Origin: Aridibaculum aurantiacum
GTDB lineage: Bacteria; Bacteroidota; Bacteroidia; Chitinophagales; Chitinophagaceae
DNA: 64,000 nt
Assembly: GCF_017355875.1 (NCBI RefSeq)
Contig: NZ_JAFEWC010000001.1
Coordinates: 2,542,001 to 2,606,000, forward strand
Reading direction: 5' to 3'
The first letter of the stretch is position 1. Every line of letters starts with the position of its first letter. The position numbers and the translations under genes were made by a program. The notes under the pieces were generated by a model, which was not told where the DNA came from, did not search any database, and was given only the letters and a program-made list of their open reading frames with translations. Shown here piece after piece: positions 44,233-52,472 of the stretch.

Positions 44233-45090
44233 ATGAGAAAAACACTTTCAGTACCAGTAATGGTTGTTTGTGCTGCACTATCGCTTAGTTCGTGTGTGGC
44301 AAAACGACATTTAGTAAATGCAGAAAACAATATCCAGCGACTGCAGATGGACAGCACCCAGATGTCGGCAAGGATAAACACCCTTGAACAGAATGTTAGC
44401 CGGATGGAAGCCAGCATCCGCGATCTTGAAGCCAACAGAACCTCCCTTCAACAACAACTAAGTGCAACGCGGCAGGAAGCTTCGAGCCGCCTGCAGGATG
44501 CCAGCACCCGCTTGAACCTGAGTGCGGCCCAGATAGCTGACCAGCAAAAAAGGCTGGAGTATATGCAGCAACTAATAGAGCAGCAAAGGCGAGCTACACA
44601 GGAACTAAGAAAAAAGGTGAGCGATGCTTTGGGCAACTTCAACACGGAAGAATTGACCGTTTCTACCAAGAATGGAAAAGTATATGTTAGTCTGCAGGAA
44701 AACCTGCTTTTCCCTTCAGGAAGTGCGGTAGTAAATCCTAAAGGACGACAGGCATTGGGAACTTTGGCAGGTGTACTCAACAGTAATCCTGAGATCAATG
44801 TATTGATAGAAGGTCATACAGACTCCATTCCTATGCGTGGTCGTTTTGCTGACAACTGGGAACTGAGTACAGCGCGTGCAAATGCGATAGTGAGAATATT
44901 GACAGATACGTACAAAGTAGAACCAACAAGAGTAACAGCCAGTGGCCGCGCCTGGTACGACCCGGTTGATACCAATCTAACAACACAAGGGCGTGCAAAG
45001 AATCGCAGAACAGAAATCATTTTAGAACCAAGGCTTGACCAGTTGATGGAGCTGATAAGATATGGAGAAGAGGGAACTGCGGGGCAGTGA
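44233..45090 (+). CDS. OmpA-family lipoprotein with coiled coil
   Basis: The start is at 44233 (MRKTLSVPVMVVCAALSLSS, lipobox Cys21), since the frame from 44194 would bury the signal. The 285-residue protein has a coiled coil at about 28-135 (NIQRLQMDSTQMSARINTLE, with repeated Gln/Arg/Leu heptads), then a C-terminal OmpA peptidoglycan-binding domain: VLIEGHTDSIPMRG, ELSTARANAIVRIL, VTASGRAWYDPVD and RAKNRRTEIIL. The coiled coil could span the periplasm between outer membrane and wall. The gene converges on the primary sigma factor gene, with a shared terminator. Confidence 0.9.
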   Translation: MRKTLSVPVMVVCAALSLSSCVAKRHLVNAENNIQRLQMDSTQMSARINTLEQNVSRMEASIRDLEANRTSLQQQLSATRQEASSRLQDASTRLNLSAAQIADQQKRLEYMQQLIEQQRRATQELRKKVSDALGNFNTEELTVSTKNGKVYVSLQENLLFPSGSAVVNPKGRQALGTLAGVLNSNPEINVLIEGHTDSIPMRGRFADNWELSTARANAIVRILTDTYKVEPTRVTASGRAWYDPVDTNLTTQGRAKNRRTEIILEPRLDQLMELIRYGEEGTAGQ

Positions 45091-45192
45091 GCTGGTAATT
45101 AGTTGATCAGTTGATTAGTTGATCAGTAACTGGTGATTAGTTACAAGTTTTCGACTTTAGAGTTTTGACTTTTGACATTTGACTTTTGAATT
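45091..45192. repeat. Intergenic GATTAGTTGATCAGTT and GACTTTTGACTTT words
   Basis: The spacer after the OmpA-family gene has aattagttgatcagttgatt and agttgatcagtaactggt, plus gattagttacaagt (45096-45147), then gactttagagttttgact and tttgacatttgacttttg (45150-45188). Two different tandem words lie side by side. No inverted partner is seen, but the downstream terminator is intact. Confidence 0.6.
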
Positions 45193-45205
45193 TCTAACAC
45201 AAAAC

Positions 45206-45234
45206 AAAACCCCTTCCAGTTAGGAAGGGGTTTT
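45206..45234. terminator. Bidirectional terminator between the OmpA-family gene and the sigma factor gene
   Basis: aaaaccccttcc, loop agtta, ggaaggggtttt: a perfect 12-bp stem with A-tract and T-tract on the two sides. It serves two convergent genes. Confidence 0.9.
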
Positions 45235-45258
45235 TACTTTTTATCTATGTAGGAAAGA

Positions 45259-46116
45259 TTATCCTAAATATGCTTTCAGCGCATTGCTATAACGTGCTTT
45301 TTGAAGACGTTTGATAGCTCTTTCTTTGATCTGGCGGATACGTTCTTTTGTAAGATCATATTTTTGACCGATCTGCTCAATGGTAACACCATTTTCGCCA
45401 TCTAAACCAAAATATGCATTAACGATCTCGGCTTCACGTGGAGATAGAGACTTCAATACCCGACGAATTTCTTCTCTTAAACTATCCTTCATTACATCGT
45501 CGTCGGTATCATCACCACCTTCCAGCAGGTCACCCATTGCTACGTCTTCAGCTTCGTGCACAGGTGCATCCAGGGAAGTGTGACGGGTATTGCTTTGAAA
45601 GATATTGTTGATCTCAGTCTCACTCATTTCCAGGATCTCAGCTAACTCTTCAGTGCTTGGCTCCCTTTCGTGTTCCTGTTCAAAAGCCATGTAAGCTTTA
45701 TTGGCTTTGTTATAAGTTCCGATTTTATTTTGTGGCAGACGAACCAACCTACCCTGCTCGGCCAAAGCCTGCAAAATTGATTGACGGATCCACCAAACTG
45801 CATAAGATATGAATTTGAAACCTTTTGTTTCGTCGAAACGCTGGGCCGCTTTTATCAAACCGAGGTTACCCTCATTTATCAGGTCGCTTAGCGAAAGCCC
45901 CTGGTGTTGGTATTGTTTTGCAACAGACACTACGAAACGAAGGTTAGCGGTAGTAAGTCTTTCCAAAGCTCTCTGATCGCCCATTTTTATTTTCTGGGCC
46001 AGGATCGTTTCCTCTTCGGGAGTGATCATTGGGATCTTAGAGATTTCCTGGAGGTACTTTTCTACAGCTTGCGAATCGCGGTTCGTAATCTGTGTGGCAA
46101 TTTTGAGCTGCCTCAT
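45259..46116 (-). CDS. rpoD: Primary sigma factor (sigma-70), Bacteroidota type
   Basis: A 285-residue sigma-70 factor lacking region 1.1, as is usual for the Bacteroidota primary sigma. Region 1.2 (SQAVEKYLQEISKIPMITPE) is followed by region 2 with LTTANLRFVVSVAKQYQHQG, DLINEGNLGLIKAA and FKFISYAVWWIRQSIL; region 3 has RLVRLPQNK; region 4 has LSPREAEIVNAYFGLDG and LTKERIRQIKERAIKRLQKA. This factor would read the TTG/TAnnTTTG promoters marked in the window. The acidic stretch EGGDDTDDD between regions 3 and 4 is also a family trait. It has a divergent 412-bp spacer to threonine aldolase. Confidence 0.95.
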   Translation of the reverse strand: MRQLKIATQITNRDSQAVEKYLQEISKIPMITPEEETILAQKIKMGDQRALERLTTANLRFVVSVAKQYQHQGLSLSDLINEGNLGLIKAAQRFDETKGFKFISYAVWWIRQSILQALAEQGRLVRLPQNKIGTYNKANKAYMAFEQEHEREPSTEELAEILEMSETEINNIFQSNTRHTSLDAPVHEAEDVAMGDLLEGGDDTDDDVMKDSLREEIRRVLKSLSPREAEIVNAYFGLDGENGVTIEQIGQKYDLTKERIRQIKERAIKRLQKARYSNALKAYLG

Positions 46117-46528
46117 AATTTAATTGAATGTATTGGTTAAAGTAAAACGCTTGTAAGACATTGATGTACATGAACTGGTTGCAATAACAATGCTAAACGC
46201 CATAATTCAAATGTCTGCAAAGGTAAGTTGCAACATTGGTTTTTGCCAGCGTTTGTGGAAAAAGATAACCGGATTGTATATAATTTAACCCTTTGTAACT
46301 AAAAATTTAGTATATCAGTCAATTTTGATTTCTTCTTCCTTCTATTCCAACCACTATTGATTTACAGTTTTTTCTACTTCATTAGCTTAAACTTTTTTAA
46401 GTAAAGAAATTCTCCTATCCGGGAGTAGCTTTTTGTAGAACGAAATGTTTGGGTATGCGGCGAAATAATATTCAAAAAGCATACCCTATTGTTTCTTTTA
46501 CCACTATAGATAGTAATTTCGTGCCCCT
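46117..46528. other. 412-bp divergent spacer with predicted promoters
   Basis: No gene is seen. On the minus strand TACCTTTG (46225-46218) is an exact -7 element for the sigma factor gene, with a leader near 95 nt. On the plus strand TTG (46490-46492), 21 bp, TAATTTCG (46514-46521) is one base off and ends 7 nt before the threonine aldolase ATG. A short ctcctatccgggag hairpin with ttttt lies near 46410-46435. The centre is AT-rich. Confidence 0.5.
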
Positions 46529-47545
46529 ATGATTGATTACCGGTCAGACACCTTTACCAAGCCAACTCCAGCCATGCTGGAAGCCATGTTTAGAGCCGAA
46601 GTAGGCGACGATGTTTTTGAAGAAGATCCCACCATCAATAAGCTGGAAATACTTTCTGCAGACATGTTTGGCAAAGAAGCTGGATTGTTTTGTCCTAGTG
46701 GAACAATGACAAACCAAATAGCGATTAAATGCCATACGCAACCCGGCGATGAAGTGATCTGCGAAGAACTTTCGCATGTTTACATATATGAAGGTGGCGG
46801 CATAGCCTTCAATGCGGCTGCATCTGTACGGCCGGTAAAAGGCGACAGGGGAAGAATTACTGCCGAACAAGTACGGGAGGCTATTAACCCGGAAGATATT
46901 CATAAACCTTATTCTGCATTGGTGAGCCTGGAAAATACTGCGAACCGCGGCGGCGGAAGTTGCTATGATTTTGCTGAGCTTGAAAAGATAAAAGAGGTTT
47001 GTAAAGAACAAGGGTTGGCACTTCACCTGGATGGAGCACGATTATTCAATGCATTGGTGGCCAAAAATGAAAAGCCCCAGGCATACGGGCAGGTTTTTGA
47101 TACTATTTCACTATGCCTTAGCAAAGGATTAGGAACACCAGTTGGTAGTGTATTATTGGGAGACAAGAACTTTATAAAGAAGGCGCGCCGGGTAAGAAAA
47201 GTTTTAGGAGGAGGAATGAGGCAGGCAGGTTACCTTGCTGCCGCCGGCATATATGCTCTTGAAAATCATATTGACCGGTTGGCTGAAGATCACCAACATG
47301 CACAAATGCTGGCTGATGCATTGGCCAGTAAAGATTTTGTTAGAGTGATCAACCCGGTAGAGACCAACATCCTGATATTTGAAGTGAAGGGAAGATTTAC
47401 ACCACAAGGATTGGTTGACAAACTGATGAACGAGTATGACATTAAATGTATAGCCATTTCGCGTACACAAGTAAGATTGGTTTTACATCTAGATGTAACA
47501 AGAGAAATGGTAGAGAAAACTATTGATGTATTACAACAGCTGTAA
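46529..47545 (+). CDS. ltaE: Threonine aldolase, PLP-dependent
   Basis: A 338-residue fold-type I PLP enzyme that cleaves threonine or allo-threonine into glycine and acetaldehyde. The N-terminus IDYRSDTFTKPTPAMLEAM, with GDDVFEEDPT and GLFCPSGTMTNQIAI, is characteristic. The PLP Lys is K199 in SLCLSKGLGTPVGS, and RKVLGGGMRQAGYLAAAG contributes the phosphate contacts. ALHLDGARLFNAL holds the Asp that pairs with the PLP ring. It is cytoplasmic. Pgi follows 31 nt later, probably in the same transcript, with no obvious metabolic link. Confidence 0.93.
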   Translation: MIDYRSDTFTKPTPAMLEAMFRAEVGDDVFEEDPTINKLEILSADMFGKEAGLFCPSGTMTNQIAIKCHTQPGDEVICEELSHVYIYEGGGIAFNAAASVRPVKGDRGRITAEQVREAINPEDIHKPYSALVSLENTANRGGGSCYDFAELEKIKEVCKEQGLALHLDGARLFNALVAKNEKPQAYGQVFDTISLCLSKGLGTPVGSVLLGDKNFIKKARRVRKVLGGGMRQAGYLAAAGIYALENHIDRLAEDHQHAQMLADALASKDFVRVINPVETNILIFEVKGRFTPQGLVDKLMNEYDIKCIAISRTQVRLVLHLDVTREMVEKTIDVLQQL

Positions 47546-47576
47546 TACCTTCATTTTAATATTTAAAGGTTATTGA

Positions 47577-49238
47577 ATGCTTCCTAAAGTAAATCCCACC
47601 AATACACAAGCCTGGCTGCTGCTGAGACGACATTTTGAAGAAGAGATGCAACGTACGCACATGCGCAAATTATTTGACGCTGATGCAGAAAGGTTCTCTA
47701 AGTTCAGTCTCCAGTTCAATGATATCCTGTTTGATTATTCAAAAAATATCCTGACGCAGAAGACCATGCAGTTGTTGTTTCAACTGGCGGAAGAATGCCA
47801 GCTAAGGCAATCAATAGACAGCATGTTTGGTGGTGAAAGGATTAATGAAACGGAAGATCGTGCTGTACTTCATGTGGCTTTACGCAATATGGGTAATGCA
47901 CCATACATGGTAAATGGCGAAGATGTGATGCCTGGTGTGGTAAAGGTGCGCAAGCAAATGAAGACCTTCTGCGATAAAGTACATTCGGGTGATTGGAAAG
48001 GTTATACAGGCAAGCGGATCAAGAGTATCGTGAACATTGGTATTGGAGGAAGCGACCTGGGACCAGTGATGGTTACAGAAGCACTGAAGCCTTATTGGAA
48101 GAAAAACATACAGACCTACTTTGTAAGTAATGTAGATGGAACTCATATAGCCGAGACGCTAAAAAAGGTTAAGCCGGAAGAGACTTTATTCCTTGTGGCA
48201 AGTAAGACCTTTACTACCCAAGAAACTATGACCAATGCACATACTGCACGTTCATGGTTCCTGGAGCAGGCTATAGATGAAGCACATATTGCAAAACATT
48301 TTGTTGCCCTTAGCACCAATGAAAAAGAGGTGGTGAAATTCGGAATTGCACCTGAGAATATGTTTGAATTCTGGGATTGGGTTGGCGGAAGATATTCTTT
48401 GTGGAGTGCAATTGGTTTATCTATAGCATTGACCATTGGCTATAACAACTTTGAAGAATTACTACACGGTGCTTACGAGGTTGATGAACATTTCCGCAGA
48501 GAAAAGTTCTCTGGCAACATCCCGGTGATCATGGCGTTGATCGGCCTTTGGTATACCAACTTCTTCAATGCGCAGAGCGAGGCAATCCTACCTTACGACC
48601 AGTACATGCATAGGTTTGCGGCATATTTCCAGCAAGGAAATATGGAGAGCAATGGAAAGTCAGTAGATCGTAACGGATACGAGGTTAACTACCCTACCGG
48701 TCCTGTTATCTGGGGCGAACCCGGCACCAATGGTCAACACGCTTTTTACCAGCTCATCCACCAGGGCACACTTATTATTCCTTGCGATTTTATAGCACCA
48801 GCTATTAGTCATAATCCTATTGGTGATCATCATGTAAAACTGTTGAGCAACTATTTTGCACAAACAGAAGCATTAATGAATGGTAAGACTGAAGACGAAG
48901 TAAAACAGGAACTAACAAAGGCTGGGTTGAACAAAGAAGAGATCAAAAAGCTGGTGAAGTTCAAAGTCTTCAAAGGGAATAAGCCTACGAATTCATTTAT
49001 GGTAAAACAGGTAACACCACGTACATTAGGTAACCTCGTAGCGATGTACGAACACAAGATATTTGTACAGGGCGCTATCTGGAATATCTTCAGCTTCGAC
49101 CAGTGGGGTGTAGAGCTAGGAAAACAACTAGCAAATAAAATATTGCCTGAACTGGAAAATAATGATACTGTAAATTCTCATGACAGCTCTACCAATGGAT
49201 TGATCAATGCGTTTAAGACGTTGAGAGCACAAGGTTAG
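47577..49238 (+). CDS. pgi: Glucose-6-phosphate isomerase
   Basis: Pgi interconverts glucose-6-phosphate and fructose-6-phosphate in glycolysis. The 553-residue length matches the large bacterial/eukaryal type. Signatures: [20 protein letters not shown] (about 150-169), [37 protein letters not shown] (PGI motif 1), [19 protein letters not shown] and, near the C-terminus, [13 protein letters not shown] (PGI motif 2). All expected motifs are intact. It is cytoplasmic and ends before a strong bidirectional terminator. Confidence 0.97.
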   Translation: MLPKVNPTNTQAWLLLRRHFEEEMQRTHMRKLFDADAERFSKFSLQFNDILFDYSKNILTQKTMQLLFQLAEECQLRQSIDSMFGGERINETEDRAVLHVALRNMGNAPYMVNGEDVMPGVVKVRKQMKTFCDKVHSGDWKGYTGKRIKSIVNIGIGGSDLGPVMVTEALKPYWKKNIQTYFVSNVDGTHIAETLKKVKPEETLFLVASKTFTTQETMTNAHTARSWFLEQAIDEAHIAKHFVALSTNEKEVVKFGIAPENMFEFWDWVGGRYSLWSAIGLSIALTIGYNNFEELLHGAYEVDEHFRREKFSGNIPVIMALIGLWYTNFFNAQSEAILPYDQYMHRFAAYFQQGNMESNGKSVDRNGYEVNYPTGPVIWGEPGTNGQHAFYQLIHQGTLIIPCDFIAPAISHNPIGDHHVKLLSNYFAQTEALMNGKTEDEVKQELTKAGLNKEEIKKLVKFKVFKGNKPTNSFMVKQVTPRTLGNLVAMYEHKIFVQGAIWNIFSFDQWGVELGKQLANKILPELENNDTVNSHDSSTNGLINAFKTLRAQG

Positions 49239-49276
49239 GGTTTAAGGTTTAAAGTATAAAGTTTAAGGTTAGGCTT
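49239..49276. repeat. GTTTAAGGTTTAAAG words after pgi
   Basis: Four imperfect copies of a gtttaaggt-type word (ggtttaaggtttaaagtata, then aagtttaaggttaggctt) fill the 38 nt between the pgi stop and its terminator. Confidence 0.5.
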
Positions 49277-49281
49277 ATATG

Positions 49282-49316
49282 AAAAAAAGGCAACTGTGAA
49301 CCAGTTGCCTTTTTTT
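49282..49316. terminator. Bidirectional terminator after pgi
   Basis: aaaaaaaggcaactg, loop tgaac, cagttgccttttttt: a perfect 15-bp stem shared by the convergent pgi gene and the hypothetical gene at 49350. Confidence 0.92.
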
Positions 49317-49349
49317 ATGGAGCAGAGGTATATTTCCTCTTGTTTCAAT

Positions 49350-50288
49350 TTATCGCTTGAAATCAAACAAAGTAGCGGTGAAGTTGGCTATCTCTCTTTT
49401 CTTGAACATAACATTCCAATTGCCGACATAACGTAGAACTTTTGGCACCAGCAACTCTCCCACTTTTTCTAGCTGTACTTCCATGTCTACGTCAAAATCA
49501 TATACACCTGTTTTGTAGCTAAGGCTATAGTTGCGGCCAATGATCTCCAACGTGCGGGCATTGAACCAGGTGGTCATTTCATCAATTACTATATTGCTCC
49601 TGTCCCACGCAGAAAGGTCTTTCTTTGGTCGGATGGTGAAGACATAACAAGGATAACCTCGATAATCCTGTTTATCAATTTTGAAGTCGTATAGCTTGGC
49701 AACATCCTCATCGAATATGGCTACTTTGTTAGCTATCATAGGGAGACCTGGAATACGGTTACCTGGATTGAAAAACAATTGCTTCAATTGTTCTTTATGT
49801 TTGGCCATCCCACTTTTGCCCCGGGTATTGAAAGTTGTTCCTTTTACAATATTCGTCTCACCACATACCTTTCCTTTTGTAAAGAATAAACCTGCATACA
49901 TTTCCGCAGTAGTGTAGTTGTAGCTGCCATCACCTTTGTAAAAATCACCTGTGGTCTTTTCGTCTTTCACTTCCATTGTTCTGCAGCCGTTGGCATAGGT
50001 CTGCCTGGTGGTGCTTTGCATGGTAGCTGTAACCGCACCTTTCTTATTCTTTAAGATGATGTCGTTGTAAGAAGAAAAGCTGAGCACCCTGAGGTTGCGG
50101 AATGCTTTGTAAAATGTAGTGTCGTTTTTTACGTATTCAATGAAGGCAGGATAATCAAAGTTGTTGCGGATAACAACATCGGTTAAGGTGAAGGACTGGT
50201 TCTTATAAACAACAGTAGTATCTTCTTGCGAAAAAGCGCAAAAGGAAACCGCTGTTAGAAGAGACAGTATCAACCATTGCTTCATCAT
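49350..50288 (-). CDS. Exported hypothetical protein
   Basis: A 312-residue protein with a signal peptide (MMKQWLILSLLTAVSFCAFS). The start VVYKNQSFTLTDVVIRNNFD recalls the beginning of carboxypeptidase-like surface proteins of Bacteroidota, and the body is beta-rich with repeated long strands (YPCYVFTIRPKKD, TWFNARTLEIIGRNYSLSYK, FDVDMEVQLEKVGELLVPKV), as in outer-membrane lipoprotein-sorting or LolA-like folds. I do not assign a function. The ATG overlaps the def stop (ATGA), so it is translated from the def mRNA. It converges on pgi with a shared terminator. Confidence 0.75.
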   Translation of the reverse strand: MMKQWLILSLLTAVSFCAFSQEDTTVVYKNQSFTLTDVVIRNNFDYPAFIEYVKNDTTFYKAFRNLRVLSFSSYNDIILKNKKGAVTATMQSTTRQTYANGCRTMEVKDEKTTGDFYKGDGSYNYTTAEMYAGLFFTKGKVCGETNIVKGTTFNTRGKSGMAKHKEQLKQLFFNPGNRIPGLPMIANKVAIFDEDVAKLYDFKIDKQDYRGYPCYVFTIRPKKDLSAWDRSNIVIDEMTTWFNARTLEIIGRNYSLSYKTGVYDFDVDMEVQLEKVGELLVPKVLRYVGNWNVMFKKREIANFTATLFDFKR

Positions 50289-50863
50289 TTGGCGTACATC
50301 ATCTTGTAGTCCATCCTGATCTTCCCTTTGCTGATGTCGTTCAGTTTGCCTTGCAGCATCTTGCGGCGCAGTGGCTTCAGGTAGTCAATAAAAAGTTTAC
50401 CTTCTATATGATCGTACTCGTGTTGTATGATGCGTGCTGTAAGACCAACAAAGGTTTCTGTATGTGGTTGAAAATTTTCGTCTACATATTCCAACACCAC
50501 CTCTTCAGGGCGCTTTACATCTTCGCGGATCTTTGGTATGCTCAAACAGCCTTCGTTGTATGCCCACTCTTCGCCATCCAATTGCTTGATGTGCGCATTG
50601 ATGAAAACCTTCTTAACACCTGGAGCATCTGCATATCCACCATCCTCATCGTCGTCCTGGTTGGCAAAGATCTGTGCGCTGTCTACAACAAAAAGACGGA
50701 TAGCTCTATTGATCTGCGGTGCAGCCAATCCCACTCCATTACTTGCATACATGGTTTCCCACATATCTTCAATCAGTTTCTCTAATTGAGGATAATCTGG
50801 AGAAATGTCCTGGGCTACTTGTCGTAAAATGGGAGCACCGTATGCAACTATCGGAAGAGTCAT
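50285..50863 (-). CDS. def: Peptide deformylase
   Basis: Def removes the formyl group from nascent N-terminal Met. The correct start is the ATG at 50863 (MTLPIVAYGAPILRQVA); the open frame continues upstream to 50974, but without homology and across the promoter box. The 192-residue enzyme has all three motifs: GVGLAAPQ (motif 1), EGCLSIP (motif 2, metal Cys) and QHEYDHIEG (motif 3, HExxH). An acidic insert DDDEDGGYADAPG at about 82-94 lies between motifs 1 and 2. It is cytoplasmic, co-translated with the exported protein downstream, and follows ruvX. Confidence 0.96.
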   Translation of the reverse strand: MTLPIVAYGAPILRQVAQDISPDYPQLEKLIEDMWETMYASNGVGLAAPQINRAIRLFVVDSAQIFANQDDDEDGGYADAPGVKKVFINAHIKQLDGEEWAYNEGCLSIPKIREDVKRPEEVVLEYVDENFQPHTETFVGLTARIIQHEYDHIEGKLFIDYLKPLRRKMLQGKLNDISKGKIRMDYKMMYAK

Positions 50864-50904
50864 ATATAATTTTCTACGTATTAAAAATGCTGGTTGAGCG
50901 GTGG

Positions 50905-50912
50905 CAAAAATA
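50905..50912 (-). promoter_or_regulatory. -7 element upstream of def
   Basis: TATTTTTG on the minus strand matches TAnnTTTG exactly, placed in the 61-bp gap after ruvX and about 41 nt before the def ATG. Confidence 0.45.
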
Positions 50913-50924
50913 GCCAAATAGATG

Positions 50925-51335
50925 TTATTGCCTTTGTAAATACTCCTGTAACATAATGATGGCTGCAATCTCATCCACCATCTTTTTATCCTGGCGTTTC
51001 TTTTTTTTCATCCCGCTTTCTACCATGCTTTGCACCGCCATTTTAGAAGTGTAACGTTCATCTACTTTTTCTATGGGTATGTTGGGAAATACTTTTACGA
51101 AACGATTGATGAATGCCTGAACCAATGGCGTAGCATGCGTATCGCTGTCGTCCCAGTTGGTAGGATGTCCAATGATGACCCGCTCCACCTGCTCTTTAGA
51201 AAAATAATCCTTCAAAAATTGCTCAAGGTCTTTGGTGTGTAAACCTGCAAGGCCTGTAGCAATGATCTGCATAGGGTCGGTAACAGCCAGGCCTGTGCGT
51301 TTAGAGCCGTAGTCAATGGAAAGAATTCTAGCCAT
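50925..51335 (-). CDS. ruvX: Putative pre-16S rRNA nuclease, YqgF/RuvX
   Basis: A 136-residue RNase H-like protein. Family motifs: RILSIDYGSKRTGLAVTDP (catalytic Asp7), VERVIIGHPTNWD and VDERYTSKMAVQSMV, then DEIAAIIMLQEYL (the last Asp). YqgF/RuvX matures the 5' end of 16S rRNA in E. coli and was once called a Holliday-junction resolvase. All expected acidic residues are present. It is upstream of def on the same strand, with a promoter between them. The 95-bp spacer to ubiA carries inverted word repeats. Confidence 0.93.
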   Translation of the reverse strand: MARILSIDYGSKRTGLAVTDPMQIIATGLAGLHTKDLEQFLKDYFSKEQVERVIIGHPTNWDDSDTHATPLVQAFINRFVKVFPNIPIEKVDERYTSKMAVQSMVESGMKKKKRQDKKMVDEIAAIIMLQEYLQRQ

Positions 51336-51340
51336 GTTTT

Positions 51341-51437
51341 TAATTAAAAATCTAAAATGTAAAATGTAAAAATTAGGAAATTGATGCCTAGCGATTTAAC
51401 TGACGAACGATGAGTTTTTCATTTTGCATTTTACATT
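51341..51437. repeat. AAAATGTAAAATGTAAAA words, inverted, entering a gene
   Basis: aaaatctaaaatgtaaaatg and taaaaatt (51347-51374) face the reversed copy gtttttcattttgcatttta and catttt (51413-51438). The right arm runs into the coding sequence at 51431 and supplies its stop codon and the last Met and Lys codons. Confidence 0.65.
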
Positions 51438-52363
51438 TTCCAAAGCAGATCGGCTATTACAAAAACAGCGAACACCACACTGGCTATACCATTAGCCGTC
51501 ATGAAAGCCAGGTTTACGCGGCGCAGGTCGTGGGGCTTTACAATGGAATGTTGATAGATGAGCATGCCGCAAAACACAACAACCCCTATCCAATACAGCC
51601 AGCCAAATTCACCTAACCATCCTGCAGCTATTACAATCAATCCGCTAAAAACATGCAGCAGTTCCGACACCCGCAGAGCGTTCTTTTTACCAAGCCGCGC
51701 CGGGATAGAATGAAGCTGGTGCTCACGGTCAAAATCAATATCCTGCAAAGCATAGATGATATCGAAACCACTTACCCAGAATAAAACTGTGAAAGAAAAT
51801 AATACAGGCAGCACGGCAAACTCGCCGGTAACAGCAAGATAGGCGCCAATGGGTGCAAGCGATAGCCCCAGCCCCAGCACAAGATGACACAATGCAGTGA
51901 AGCGCTTTGTATAACTATAAAAAAGAATTACGAATAATGCTACAGGACTTAGAAAGAAACATATGCGGTTGATAAAGAAAGTAGAGATAATAAACAGGAT
52001 GCAATTGAGAATAACAAAGCGAAGCGCACTGCTGGACGAAATGATACCAGCCGGAATTTCGCGGATGGCAGTACGCGGGTTCTTTGCATCAAAATTTTTG
52101 TCGAGAAAGCGGTTGAAGGCCATTGCCGCACTGCGTGCAGTGACCATACATACCAGCACAAGAACAAAGCGGAGGATAATTTCCTGGATCGAGCCTGGAA
52201 AATCATACGAGGATATACCAAACTCGTAATGGACTTGTGAAAGCACATTGCCATACTGTTCAAATAGCCTATACCCAAGAAAAAACCCGATCAATGCGAA
52301 TGGAAGCGCAAAGATGGTGTGACTAAACTTTACCAGTGACAGGTAATTCTTTACTGTGTTCAT
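51431..52363 (-). CDS. UbiA-type prenyltransferase (menaquinone pathway, MqnP-like)
   Basis: A 310-residue integral membrane prenyltransferase with about eight helices. The two Asp-rich motifs are visible: AAMAFNRFLDKNFDAKNPRT (about 83-102, NRxxDxxxD type) and FDIIYALQDIDFDREHQLHS (about 200-219). HSIPARLGKK after the second motif is typical of the UbiA-like enzymes of the futalosine (MqnP) route, so it likely attaches the polyprenyl chain in menaquinone synthesis. 4-Hydroxybenzoate prenyltransferase annotation is the common alternative. Its last codons lie inside an intergenic-type word repeat. Confidence 0.85.
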   Translation of the reverse strand: MNTVKNYLSLVKFSHTIFALPFALIGFFLGYRLFEQYGNVLSQVHYEFGISSYDFPGSIQEIILRFVLVLVCMVTARSAAMAFNRFLDKNFDAKNPRTAIREIPAGIISSSSALRFVILNCILFIISTFFINRICFFLSPVALFVILFYSYTKRFTALCHLVLGLGLSLAPIGAYLAVTGEFAVLPVLFSFTVLFWVSGFDIIYALQDIDFDREHQLHSIPARLGKKNALRVSELLHVFSGLIVIAAGWLGEFGWLYWIGVVVFCGMLIYQHSIVKPHDLRRVNLAFMTANGIASVVFAVFVIADLLWKM

Positions 52364-52402
52364 TTATGTTTTTGATGTTGCCTTGCCGATACTTACTCTA
52401 CA

Positions 52403-52422
52403 GTACAAGTGTGCGACGCAAC
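52403..52422 (+). repeat. 20-bp interspersed repeat, copy 3
   Basis: gtacaagtgtgcgacgcaac, identical to copies 1 and 2, followed by gaagttgattg. It lies in the 109-bp spacer upstream of the UbiA gene, in the opposite orientation to that gene, as copy 2 does at trxB. Confidence 0.9.
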
Positions 52423-52472
52423 GAAGTTGATTGTTTTTCAAATGCTGGTTACAAAAATTCTTCCCACCAAAC

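Noticed and set aside
46117-46528. A tRNA or small RNA in the sigma factor / threonine aldolase spacer
   Set aside because: No cloverleaf or conserved RNA pattern could be found; only promoters and a weak hairpin are visible.
50864-50974. N-terminal extension of peptide deformylase
   Set aside because: The extra 37 residues have no family support and would cover the -7 box at 50905-50912 and the end of ruvX; the ATG at 50863 gives the normal enzyme.
41989-52422. Insertion-sequence ends formed by the 20-bp repeats
   Set aside because: No transposase or matching pair of inverted ends with a cargo is present, and the genes between copies are ordinary core genes. A small non-autonomous element remains possible.
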